Positions 14,723 through 22,318 of a stretch of 32,777 bases of DNA are shown here, piece after piece. The notes under the pieces were generated by a model. It saw only the letters and a program-made list of their open reading frames with translations. It searched no databases and was not told the origin of the DNA. The stretch covers positions 1-32,777 of the forward strand of contig MNXU01000037.1 in the NCBI GenBank assembly GCA_001872285.1, read 5' to 3'. Made by a program: the position numbers and the translations under genes. How positions within the stretch are numbered: position 1 is the first letter of the stretch; each line of letters starts with the position of its first letter. This stretch comes from Betaproteobacteria bacterium CG2_30_68_42 (GTDB lineage Bacteria; Pseudomonadota; Gammaproteobacteria; Burkholderiales; Rhodocyclaceae).

Positions 14723-17362
14723 ATGGAAATGCCGAAAGTCACGCGTCGCACCTTCCTCAAGGTCAGCGCCGGCACCGGCGCCGCCGCGGCCGCCGCGCCG
14801 CGCCTGCTGCGTGCCATGGAGACCGAGCTGGGCGGAAAGGATTTCGGCCCGGTCACCGGCGCCGAGCGCAAGGCCATCCCGATCAACTGCCACGTCTGCA
14901 ACATCCAGGACGGCGCCATCGCCTACGTCGAGAATGATCGCGTCGTGAAGCTCGAGGGCAATCCCGAGCACGTGTCCACCCGCGGCCGCCTGTGCGCCAA
15001 GGGCAACGCCGGCATGTGGTACAGCTATGACCCGGACCGCATCCTCTATCCCTTGAAGCGCGTCGGCGCCCGCGGCGAAGGCAAGTGGAAGCGCATCACC
15101 TGGGACGAGGCGCTGACCGAACTGGCCGCCAAGCTCGATGCCGCGCTCAAGGAAGATCCCAACACCATCATGCTGAAGTATGGGCGCCAGCGCACCGGCG
15201 GCGTCATCGACCGCTTCATGCAGACGCTGGGGTCGGCGACGGTGCTGAATCACACCTCCGTGTGCGAGTCCTCCAAGAAGATCGCCATGGAGCCCACCTG
15301 GGGTCCGGACATCGAGACGCCGGACTTCGCCAACACCAAATACGTGCTGAACTTCGGCTCCAACATCCTGGAAGCCGCCTACTTCCATAACCCGCTTTCG
15401 CAGCGGATCACCGAAGGGCGCGTGGACAACCACATGAAGATCGTCACCTTCGATGTGCGGCTGTCCAACACTGCGGGCTTCTCTGACGAGTGGATTCCGG
15501 TGCATCCGGGCACCGACGGCGCGGTGGCACTGGCGATGGGTCACGTGATCCTGCGCGACAACCTCCAGGACTCGGATTTCATCAATACCTGGACCAACGT
15601 CACCGTCGACGAGCTGAAGGCCCACTACAAGCAATACACGCCGGAGTGGGCCTCCAAACTCTCAGGGGTGCCCGCGGAGACGATCGAGCGCATCGCCCGC
15701 GAGTTCGCAACCACGAAGCCGGCCACCCTGTTCACCTATCGCGGCCCGTGCAAGCACCTCTACGGCTCCTACAACGAGAAGTCCTGCATGATGCTGCCGA
15801 TCATGACCGGAAACATCGAGAAGCCGGGCGGCTACTGTCTGCCGCGCGGCATGGGCTGGCCTCAGCCGCAACCGCAGCCGCCCAAGCCGGCGCACCGCTC
15901 GTATCTCGCCGACCATCCCGACTATCCGCTGGCCGGCCACAAGGTGGCCCATCTCGTTCCGTTCTGGATCGCCGACGGCAAGCAGAAGATCAACGTCTAT
16001 ATCAGCTACCAGGACAATCCCGTCTACACGAATCCGGGGTCGGTGGCGGTGTGGGGCAAGTTGTTCAGGGACGAGAAGCTGATTCCCTACTACGTCTCGA
16101 TGAGCCCGTTCATGGGCGAGGAGACCGCGCTGGCCGACCTGATCCTGCCCGACTGCCCCTACCTCGAACGCTGGGAACCGGAGTCCATGCCCAACTCGCT
16201 GTGGCCCTGGCTCGGCATCCGCCAGCCGGTGCACAAGTCGCTCGGCGAATCGCGCGAGAACCGCGTCATGATGCGCGACATCATCTGGAAGCTCGACCCC
16301 GACGGCAAGCGCGGGATGAAGCAGTACTGGAACTTCAAGGACGGCGAGGACTACATGCGCCATCACTTCGACAACGTTCCCGGACTGAAGGAAGCCGGCG
16401 GTCTCGACTTCCTCAAGAAGCATGGCGTGTGGCCGATCTACGGCAAGCTCGACCCCAGGACGGGCAAGGTCAACGACAAGACCGGGCGCGAGATCAAGGC
16501 CGAATACGGGCTCTACATGAAGGAGCTGTCGGCGGCCGACATGACCGGGACCACGGTCGAGAAGGACGGCGCCATCCACAAGAACGGCAAGGCCATCGGC
16601 GTGCGGCGAAACGGCAGGAACTACGTCGGTTTCCCCACCGGCAATCGCCTGATCAATATTCGCGTCGACGCATGGGCCGAATACGGTTTCAACCCGATGC
16701 CGACGTTCAAGCGCATCCCGTCCCACGAAACGATGAAGGACGACGAATTGGTGCTGGTCACCTTCAAGCTCAACGTGATGAAGCAGTCGCGCACGGCGGC
16801 GGTGAAGTGGCTGGCCGAGATCGCCCACAGCAACCCGATGTGGATCAACACGGCGACGGCGGCGAAGATCGGCGTCAAGACCGGCGATCTGGTGCGCGTC
16901 GAGTCGAAGGTCGGCTACCTCGTCACCAAGGCCTACGTCACCGAGGGCATCCACCCGCGCACGGTGGCCATCCCCACCGGCTTCGGCCACTGGGAATACG
17001 GCCGGCTGGCCACGCTCAAGCTCAAGGAGAAGAAGGGCGCTGCGGGTCACGGGCAGGACGATCCGGATCTCGAGAACGTGTGGTGGGAGGACAAGGGCGT
17101 GCATCCCAACAACATCATCCCGGCGGTCGTCGACCCCATCGGCGGCTCCCAGGGCTGGTACGACACCGTCGTCAGGGTGACCAAGGCGGGGCCGAACGAC
17201 AAATACGGCGACACGCAGGGCGACTGGCAGAAGCACTACGAGGCGTACAAGGAAACCCTGCGCTATGCCTATACGGGCGACCTGCACCGCAAGATGCACC
17301 CGGAGATGGCTTCCTGGGGCGGTCCCGAGAGCGTCGAGCACAAGGCGCCGAGCGGCCACTGA
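14723..17362 (+). CDS. Molybdopterin (bis-MGD) oxidoreductase catalytic subunit, Tat-exported, PsrA/PhsA-like
   Basis: Catalytic subunit of the DMSO-reductase superfamily, 879 residues. The twin-arginine signal TRRTFLKVSAGTG has Arg8-Arg9. The N-terminal cluster motif reads C56-x2-C59-x3-D63-x27-C91: the third ligand position is Asp instead of Cys, while the flanking VVKLEGNPEHVSTRGRLCAKG is normal. The likely Mo ligand is Cys181 in HTSVCESSKK, as in PsrA/PhsA/TtrA/ArrA-type enzymes. Later blocks include LFTYRGPCKHLYG, MTGNIEKPGGYCLPRGMGWP, ADLILPDCPYLERWEPES and the C-terminal molybdopterin-binding domain (WINTATAAKIGVKTGDLVRV, AIPTGFGHWEYG). The substrate is not deducible. Arsenite/arsenate, tetrathionate/polysulfide and aromatic acyl-CoA (PadB) enzymes were all considered. 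Confidence 0.93.
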   Translation: MEMPKVTRRTFLKVSAGTGAAAAAAPRLLRAMETELGGKDFGPVTGAERKAIPINCHVCNIQDGAIAYVENDRVVKLEGNPEHVSTRGRLCAKGNAGMWYSYDPDRILYPLKRVGARGEGKWKRITWDEALTELAAKLDAALKEDPNTIMLKYGRQRTGGVIDRFMQTLGSATVLNHTSVCESSKKIAMEPTWGPDIETPDFANTKYVLNFGSNILEAAYFHNPLSQRITEGRVDNHMKIVTFDVRLSNTAGFSDEWIPVHPGTDGAVALAMGHVILRDNLQDSDFINTWTNVTVDELKAHYKQYTPEWASKLSGVPAETIERIAREFATTKPATLFTYRGPCKHLYGSYNEKSCMMLPIMTGNIEKPGGYCLPRGMGWPQPQPQPPKPAHRSYLADHPDYPLAGHKVAHLVPFWIADGKQKINVYISYQDNPVYTNPGSVAVWGKLFRDEKLIPYYVSMSPFMGEETALADLILPDCPYLERWEPESMPNSLWPWLGIRQPVHKSLGESRENRVMMRDIIWKLDPDGKRGMKQYWNFKDGEDYMRHHFDNVPGLKEAGGLDFLKKHGVWPIYGKLDPRTGKVNDKTGREIKAEYGLYMKELSAADMTGTTVEKDGAIHKNGKAIGVRRNGRNYVGFPTGNRLINIRVDAWAEYGFNPMPTFKRIPSHETMKDDELVLVTFKLNVMKQSRTAAVKWLAEIAHSNPMWINTATAAKIGVKTGDLVRVESKVGYLVTKAYVTEGIHPRTVAIPTGFGHWEYGRLATLKLKEKKGAAGHGQDDPDLENVWWEDKGVHPNNIIPAVVDPIGGSQGWYDTVVRVTKAGPNDKYGDTQGDWQKHYEAYKETLRYAYTGDLHRKMHPEMASWGGPESVEHKAPSGH

Positions 17363-17398
17363 CACCGGCAAAGCGAATCCCCCGAGGAGAGGGATGCC

Positions 17399-17431
17399 CC
17401 CGGCCGCCATCCGCCCTCGGTGGCGGCCGGG
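17399..17431 (+). other. Strong hairpin after the molybdoenzyme gene
   Basis: Perfect 11-bp inverted repeat CCCGGCCGCCA / TGGCGGCCGGG with an 11-nt loop, 37 bp after the stop codon. No U-run follows directly; the next hairpin has it. It may protect the 3' end of the upstream message. Confidence 0.7.
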
Positions 17432-17441
17432 TAATTCGGGC

Positions 17442-17469
17442 CCGGCCGGTGCGGCGGGCCGGTTTTTTT
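17442..17469 (+). terminator. Intrinsic terminator between the catalytic subunit and chaperone genes
   Basis: CCGGCC (17442-17447) pairs with GGCCGG (17457-17462) around a 9-nt loop, directly followed by TTTTTTT (17463-17469). It ends only 10 bp before the TorD start codon, so it probably attenuates transcription inside the operon and makes accessory genes less abundant than the enzyme subunits. Confidence 0.75.
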
Positions 17470-17479
17470 CGGAGCGATC

Positions 17480-18313
17480 ATGATCAGGGATCTGCTGGGA
17501 ATCGAGGAAGTCGAGGCCGCTGCCGGCGAAACGTCGGTGCCGGTCGCATCCCCCGCCGCCACGGCGGCCGAGGTGAGGGAACGCGCTGCCGTCTATCGGC
17601 TGCTCTCCGGCGCCTTCGTGGAGGAGCCGTCGCGCGAATTTCTCGACGCAGTGAGGACACCGGATGCGCAGCGGCGATTCGCCGAGGCCGGACTGCGCTT
17701 GGATGACGACTTCACCGGCGCGCCGTTCGATGAGCTGGCCGAAACGCTGGCAGTGGAATACACGACGCTCTTCGCCGCCTCCGGCGGCTTCCCGCCGGTG
17801 GAGTCCGTCCGCCTCTATGGCCGCTTCAAGCAGGAGCCGAATTTCGACACGATGCAGCTCTACAAGCGCCACGGATTCGTGCTGCAACCGGGGCGCTTCG
17901 AGGTCTTCGCCGACCAGCTCGGCGTCGAGCTGATGTTCGTCGCCGAGCTGCTGGAGCGCCAGGCGGCGGCGCTGGATCGGGAAGACGCGAAGGGGAGCCG
18001 CCGGCTCGACAAGGACATCAAGCGTTTCTGGGTCCAGCATCCCGGGCGCTGGGTGCGCGGGTACGCGGGACTGGTGCAACGGGCTGCCCACCACTCCTTC
18101 TATCGCGAAATGGCACGCCTGCTCGATGGATTCGCGGCGGAAGAGATCGCGGCGATGGGCCTCGCCGTGGAGGACGCCGACCAGGCGCGGCTGGTCGTGC
18201 CCAAGGCCGAAATCAAAGTCGAGTTCGATCCGAACGAGCCGGTGTGCAACGGCTGCGTCGGCGAGGCGTTGGCCGCGCAGGAGAAGGTACAGACACTGCA
18301 CGACCTGCGATGA
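17480..18313 (+). CDS. TorD-family molybdoenzyme chaperone
   Basis: Cytoplasmic all-helical chaperone that binds the apo catalytic subunit and its Tat signal until cofactor is inserted; 277 residues. Helical core: AAVYRLLSGAFVEEPSREFL, VEYTTLFAASGGFPPVESVR (the PxES-type signature), GVELMFVAELLERQ, and the segment FWVQHPGRWVRGYAGLV. The C-terminal extension ends in a CNGCVG pair of cysteines not usual for TorD. The ATG at 17480 follows the U-run of the terminator with GGAG between. It overlaps the next gene by 4 bp (ATGA), so the downstream genes are coupled. Confidence 0.88.
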   Translation: MIRDLLGIEEVEAAAGETSVPVASPAATAAEVRERAAVYRLLSGAFVEEPSREFLDAVRTPDAQRRFAEAGLRLDDDFTGAPFDELAETLAVEYTTLFAASGGFPPVESVRLYGRFKQEPNFDTMQLYKRHGFVLQPGRFEVFADQLGVELMFVAELLERQAAALDREDAKGSRRLDKDIKRFWVQHPGRWVRGYAGLVQRAAHHSFYREMARLLDGFAAEEIAAMGLAVEDADQARLVVPKAEIKVEFDPNEPVCNGCVGEALAAQEKVQTLHDLR

Positions 18314-18753
18314 AGATCCTCGACCTCGCGCCCAGGAAGCTGCCGCCCCCCGACCGGGGGGTGCTCTCTGCGATCGACTGGAGCGAGGTCGCGGCGATGT
18401 GGAACGGCAACCAGCTCGGCCAGCTCCACGACTGGCTCAACGAGCGCTGGGCGCGGCTCATCCGCAACAGCCTGCTCGGCACGAAAGACCCGGAGGCGGA
18501 GTTCCTGCAGGGCCTCGCATTCGCCACCCTGGCGCTGTTCTTCACCCAGAACGCAAACCAGGAGGGCGCGCTGCTGATGATCGACGACGCGCAGATGGCG
18601 CTTGCGAAGTACAGTCCGCGCTTTCTCGGCGTGCATGTCGAACCCATCCTCGGGGCACTCCGGGAGTTGCGCCCGCTGCTGGCCGGTCTCGCACCCGACG
18701 ACCCTTGTCCGCTGTATCCTTTCACCTACCCGAAATTCGAATACACGGGGTAG
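18310..18753 (+). CDS. Small helical accessory protein, DUF309-like
   Basis: 147 residues, no signal peptide, one cysteine. The middle DPEAEFLQGLAFATLALFFT followed by NQEGALLMIDDAQMALAK resembles the DUF309 helical pattern (FLQGL..LA.AL...GN..GAL.LL..A), which is my best structural guess. I know no function. It overlaps TorD by ATGA and precedes the HisA-like gene by 6 bp, so it belongs to the molybdoenzyme operon, perhaps as an assembly factor. Confidence 0.8.
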   Translation: MKILDLAPRKLPPPDRGVLSAIDWSEVAAMWNGNQLGQLHDWLNERWARLIRNSLLGTKDPEAEFLQGLAFATLALFFTQNANQEGALLMIDDAQMALAKYSPRFLGVHVEPILGALRELRPLLAGLAPDDPCPLYPFTYPKFEYTG

Positions 18754-18759
18754 GGCCAT

Positions 18760-19449
18760 ATGGACCGCGCATCCCCTGAAACGCAGGCACTGGCGATGCG
18801 GTGCCTGCGCGCATTCGACCCGGCTGCGGCCGATCCGGGCGCGGAGGATTTCGTGTTCGACGCACACGGGGTCGAAGCCATCGCCTCCCGATGCGCGGGC
18901 ATCGTGCTGGAAGCAGGCGACGAGGCGCGCGCGGCAGCCCTGCTCGCGGCCGGTGCGCCCTGCGTTCTCATCGGACAGGCGGCGCTGCGCGACGGCACGG
19001 TGGTGCAGCGCCTCGCCGCGGGCTACGGCGCCGAGCGCATCGGCATCCACGCTTGCGTGAAACGCCAGAGCGTGAGCTGGTCGCTGGAGACCACATCGAA
19101 CGCCGATTTCAAGACCGTCACGCCTTCCCTCTGCGAGCCCGCGTGGGAGGTGCTCGACGGCGAGGGCGACGGCACCGGGACCCTCGCCGCGTGGTGGCTG
19201 CCCGCGATGCGCGATCTCGGCGCGAGTCGCTTCCTCGTGCGCGTCGATGTGGTCGACGACACCGATCTCAATCTCTGCGCAGGACTCGTCGAGACCCTGG
19301 GCGAGGCGCTCTGGCTGGGCCCACTCACTCACGAACGACCGCGGATCGCCGACTGGGTGCGTTACGGGCACGCGAGGCGACTCGCCCTGCCGGCAGGGGT
19401 TTTCGCGCTGCGCGACGAGCTGCTTGCGCAGGCGGAGGATGCGACATGA
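18760..19449 (+). CDS. HisA/HisF-like (TIM-barrel) protein of unknown function
   Basis: 229 residues. The block APCVLIGQAALRDGTVVQRL then AAGYGAERIGIHACVKRQ mirrors the phosphate-binding strand region of HisA (VIIGTAAVKNP..V...YGPERIVVALD). The later FLVRVDVVDDTDLN matches the second-half HisA strand carrying the acidic catalytic residue. The N-terminal strands are short and no complete histidine pathway gene is nearby, so it is not housekeeping HisA. It overlaps the next gene by 4 bp (ATGA). Being inside a molybdoenzyme operon, a role in cofactor or enzyme maturation is an inference only. Confidence 0.8.
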   Translation: MDRASPETQALAMRCLRAFDPAAADPGAEDFVFDAHGVEAIASRCAGIVLEAGDEARAAALLAAGAPCVLIGQAALRDGTVVQRLAAGYGAERIGIHACVKRQSVSWSLETTSNADFKTVTPSLCEPAWEVLDGEGDGTGTLAAWWLPAMRDLGASRFLVRVDVVDDTDLNLCAGLVETLGEALWLGPLTHERPRIADWVRYGHARRLALPAGVFALRDELLAQAEDAT

Positions 19450-19907
19450 GGCGGAGCGTCGTCGCGCTCGCACTGTCGTGCGGCCTCGCCGCGCCGGCTC
19501 ACGCCGGCGCAACGCTCGCGGACCAGAACCAGTTGCGCGATGCATTGATCGCCGGCGAACCCTGCTGCGTCATCGACGCTCGCAGTGCCGCGAACCGCAA
19601 GAGCAGACCGCTGCCCGGTGCGCTCCTCTGGCGTGCCGACCTGAAGATCCGGCCGACCGCAGCGGCGGTGATCGTCGGCGACCGGGACGCGGATAGCCTG
19701 ACGATCGCGAACACCCTCGCGCGCTGGCATCCGGGCAAGACCATCATCGCGGTCAAGGGCGGCCTCGCGACCTGGCAGGCGGCATCGGCCGCAGCGGCCA
19801 ATGCCGGCGCCGTGCCCGGCGGGAGTGCACAGAGCTTCGTCATTCCCAGGAACACCTGCGAGTCCGGCACCACCCTTCAGGAATTGCAGTCCGGTCCGAC
19901 GCGGTGA
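19446..19907 (+). CDS. Exported rhodanese-fold protein lacking the catalytic cysteine
   Basis: 153 residues with a signal peptide (MRRSVVALALSCGLAAPAHA, cleavage after AHA). A rhodanese-like pattern follows: CCVIDARSAANRKSRPLPGA (strand, acidic end, GA), then AAVIVGDRDADS where the active-site loop CxxGxR would lie, then TIIAVKGGLATWQAA. The loop has VGDRDADS and no cysteine, so sulfur transfer by the usual mechanism is unlikely. A Cys-Cys pair and another Cys near the C-terminus (NTCESG) remain. It should act in the periplasm near the molybdoenzyme. The next gene starts within its stop (GTGA). Confidence 0.82.
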   Translation: MRRSVVALALSCGLAAPAHAGATLADQNQLRDALIAGEPCCVIDARSAANRKSRPLPGALLWRADLKIRPTAAAVIVGDRDADSLTIANTLARWHPGKTIIAVKGGLATWQAASAAAANAGAVPGGSAQSFVIPRNTCESGTTLQELQSGPTR

Positions 19908-20998
19908 GCCTCGCCTATCCGGAATTCCGTGCCGAGCGCTGCACGCGCTACCGGTTTCGCTACAGCGAGTGCCGGCGCTGCCTTGATGCCTGCCCGCACG
20001 AGGCCGTCACGCTGACCGACAGCGGCGCGCAACTCGACGCCGCGCGCTGCCAGAACTGTGCGCTGTGCGTCACCGCCTGTCTGACCGGTGCATGGGCAGC
20101 CGACGCCTTCAAACCCATCGAGCTGCTGCGCCAGGCCATCAGGCAGCCGCGCTTCAGCATCGCCTGCACGCCGTCCGGCCTTGCGGCGGATGCCATCGTC
20201 CCCTGCCTCGGCGCCGTGGATGGCGGCAGCATCGCCTATCTCGCCAAACGCCGCATCCCGCTCACGCTGCTCGGCAGCGCGCATTGCGGCTCCTGCGCGC
20301 ACGGTGCACGGGGCGCCGTGCAGCTCGCGGACAACCTGGATGCGGCGCGGCAGTTGCGCGAGGCGGAAGGTGGCGGTGACTGGGCGGAAACCGAAGTGCC
20401 TGCCGACATGGATGCGCCGCCAAAGCCGCGCACCGGTTTCGCCGCGGGCCGGCGCCAGCTCTTCCGCCGCCTGCTCGGGCGAGGGGCCGATGCGGTTTCC
20501 GGCGCCGGGAAGCCCACCGCTGCCGCACCCGTACCGGAAAAAGCCATCCGGCCGGGTGCCTATGCGGGCACCGAGCGGCGCGAGTTGCTCCAGATCGTGT
20601 GCTCGCGCAAGGAAGACCAGCCCTTCCTCGTGCGCTGGCACGAGGCGCTCCCGCTCATGCAGCTCAGCCTGCACACCGGCTGCACCGCCTGCGCGGCCTG
20701 CTTCCGCGCCTGTCCGACCGGGGCGATCGGGATCGTCGAGAATCCCGGCGACTGGGCGCTCACTTTCGCGACCGACCGCTGCGTGGGCTGCGCGGTCTGC
20801 CTCGAAGTGTGCCAGCCGCGGGTGCTCGACGCCGAAGCCGAATTTGATGCCCGGCCGGAGCGGCCTCTACGCGTCCTGCATAGCCTGGTCAAGCAGCGTT
20901 GCGCGCGCTGCGACCGTTCGTTCGTGTCCCCTTCCCCCGAGGAAGTCTGTCCGATCTGCCGCGACGACCAGGACGCCTTCGCGGCCATCTTTGGTTGA
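19904..20998 (+). CDS. Multi-cluster ferredoxin-type protein with C-terminal CxxC ribbon
   Basis: 364 residues, GTG start coupled to the previous stop. The N-terminal part has C13 and C23/C26/C30 (SECRRCLDACP) and a full ferredoxin motif C49/52/55/59 (CQNCALCVTAC). A CxxC (HCGSC) lies in the middle, a Lys/Arg-rich linker follows, then two more full motifs (CTACAACFRACP and CVGCAVCLEVCQP). The end carries CARC-x11-CPIC, a rubredoxin- or zinc-ribbon-like pair. No signal peptide, so it is cytoplasmic. Such proteins accompany molybdoenzyme operons (formate dehydrogenase type) as maturation or electron-transfer factors; I cannot give a precise role. Confidence 0.88.
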   Translation: MSLAYPEFRAERCTRYRFRYSECRRCLDACPHEAVTLTDSGAQLDAARCQNCALCVTACLTGAWAADAFKPIELLRQAIRQPRFSIACTPSGLAADAIVPCLGAVDGGSIAYLAKRRIPLTLLGSAHCGSCAHGARGAVQLADNLDAARQLREAEGGGDWAETEVPADMDAPPKPRTGFAAGRRQLFRRLLGRGADAVSGAGKPTAAAPVPEKAIRPGAYAGTERRELLQIVCSRKEDQPFLVRWHEALPLMQLSLHTGCTACAACFRACPTGAIGIVENPGDWALTFATDRCVGCAVCLEVCQPRVLDAEAEFDARPERPLRVLHSLVKQRCARCDRSFVSPSPEEVCPICRDDQDAFAAIFG

Positions 20999-21003
20999 CC
21001 AGC

Positions 21004-21405
21004 ATGGAATGGGAATTCACACCGGATGACGTCGTCAAGGGCCGCTCGGCCTACGGGCTGGCCGAGTTCCGCCGCGACCTGGCAGAGGAGGTGCGGGCCA
21101 ACACGGGCGGCGACGCGCAGCGCCATGCCCGCACCTTCCATCTGCTCTACGACCTGTGCCACGCGCTCGCCACCGACAAGGACATCGAGGCCCACCTCGG
21201 CGCCTATGCCTACGATCCGCCCACGGTGCAGTTCCTGCGCGAGATGCTGGAGCCGATGGCCGGAAACGCCGCGATGCTCGGCGCCGTCCTGCAGCGCCAG
21301 ATCGTGGATCGCGTCGAGGCCGGCATGCCGCTGCAAGCGGCCATCGACGATGTGGCGGCCTGGCACCGGAAGATGGTGTCTGGCGAAACGCTGCCGGCGC
21401 ACTGA
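21004..21405 (+). CDS. Small unknown protein, last gene of the molybdoenzyme operon
   Basis: 133 residues, no cysteine-rich motif, no signal peptide. Mainly helical: WEFTPDDVVKGRSAYGLAEF, then a segment rich in His/Leu (RTFHLLYDLCHALATDKDIE) and FLREMLEPMAGNAAMLGAVL. I do not recognise the family. It starts 5 bp after the ferredoxin gene, so it is operonic. The stop is 25 bp from the convergent EamA gene. Confidence 0.78.
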   Translation: MEWEFTPDDVVKGRSAYGLAEFRRDLAEEVRANTGGDAQRHARTFHLLYDLCHALATDKDIEAHLGAYAYDPPTVQFLREMLEPMAGNAAMLGAVLQRQIVDRVEAGMPLQAAIDDVAAWHRKMVSGETLPAH

Positions 21406-21430
21406 CCCGGCCCCTTCACCGCATCCGCGC

Positions 21431-22318
21431 TCAGGCCCGTCTGGCCACCCTTCGCGGGCGGGCGCTCACCTGGGCGATCAGCGCCGCCAGCACCACCGCG
21501 CCGCCGAGCATCGCGTTGCGGGACGGAACCTCCCCGGCGCCCAGCCATGCCCAGAACGGTCCGAACACGTTCTCGGACAATCCGATCAGCGCCGCCTCCG
21601 CTGCGCTGATGTGGCGCGCCGCAACCACTGCCAGCGCGCACGGAGCCGCGAGCTGAAACGCTCCGAGCAGCGCCAGCAGCGCGAGATCCTGCGCGCTCGC
21701 ACGCAGCGGCAGGGCAAGCGGCAGCATCGCAGCCGCGGACACCGCGCCGCCGACGAGCACGGCGGGGATCAGGTCGACCCGGGTGCGCGCGCTGCGCAGC
21801 AGCGCGAAGTTCAGCCCGGCGGCGACCGGGACCAGCAGGGCGATCAGGTTGCCGGTCATGCGGGCACCTCCGGCATGCAGGTCGCCGCCGAACATGATGG
21901 CGATGCCCGCGAGCGCGAGCCCGGTTGCCGCCCAGGTGCGCGCCGCCAGCCGTTCGCCGAGCAGCAGCCATCCGAACAGCGCCGCGGCGAGCGGGGAGAG
22001 GCTGGTGATGATCAGCGTGTTCGCGGTGCTGGTACGGGTGAGCGCGAGCATGAAGCAGGTGAACATTACCGCCCACATCGCCCCCGAGAGTGCCCCCGCG
22101 CGTCCGATGCGCAGCAACCGGGCCGCCGCCTCGCCCCGGTGCAGGATCGTCACGATCGCCACCATGGCGAGCGCGCAGAACGCGGAACGCCAGAAGGTGA
22201 TCTCGGCCCCGCTCGCCCGATCGATGTGGCGCGTGACGACGCCGGCCGTGCTCCAGAGCAGGCCGGTGCACAGCATCAGCACGATGCCGCGGGCGCGGCT
22301 CGCCGGTTGCGGGGTCAT
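21431..22318 (-). CDS. EamA/DMT-superfamily transporter
   Basis: Inner-membrane exporter of the drug/metabolite superfamily, 295 residues with about ten helices. Two EamA repeats are visible: first beginning GIVLMLCTGLLWSTAGVVTR, with the end of repeat one at NTLIITSLSPLAAALFGWLL, and second with ALAVVAARHISAAEAALIGL then ENVFGPFWAWLGAGEVPS. ATG at 22318 is the natural start. The substrate cannot be told. It is convergent with, and not part of, the molybdoenzyme operon. Confidence 0.92.
   Translation of the reverse strand: MTPQPASRARGIVLMLCTGLLWSTAGVVTRHIDRASGAEITFWRSAFCALAMVAIVTILHRGEAAARLLRIGRAGALSGAMWAVMFTCFMLALTRTSTANTLIITSLSPLAAALFGWLLLGERLAARTWAATGLALAGIAIMFGGDLHAGGARMTGNLIALLVPVAAGLNFALLRSARTRVDLIPAVLVGGAVSAAAMLPLALPLRASAQDLALLALLGAFQLAAPCALAVVAARHISAAEAALIGLSENVFGPFWAWLGAGEVPSRNAMLGGAVVLAALIAQVSARPRRVARRA

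Noticed and set aside
13120-17362. Phenylacetyl-CoA:acceptor oxidoreductase (PadBCD)
   Set aside because: Similar subunit set, but the gene order differs, no pad or phenylglyoxylate genes are near, and the regulators are of the oxyanion-sensing type. Not excluded by sequence alone.
17399-17469. Riboswitch or molybdenum-cofactor RNA before torD
   Set aside because: Only two simple hairpins are present, the second with a U-run; no conserved multi-helix core was recognisable.
15490-18301. Long frames of 738 and 879 codons overlapping the molybdoenzyme and torD genes
   Set aside because: Low-complexity translations with no motif, while the accepted frame holds the Tat, Fe-S and Mo-ligand motifs.
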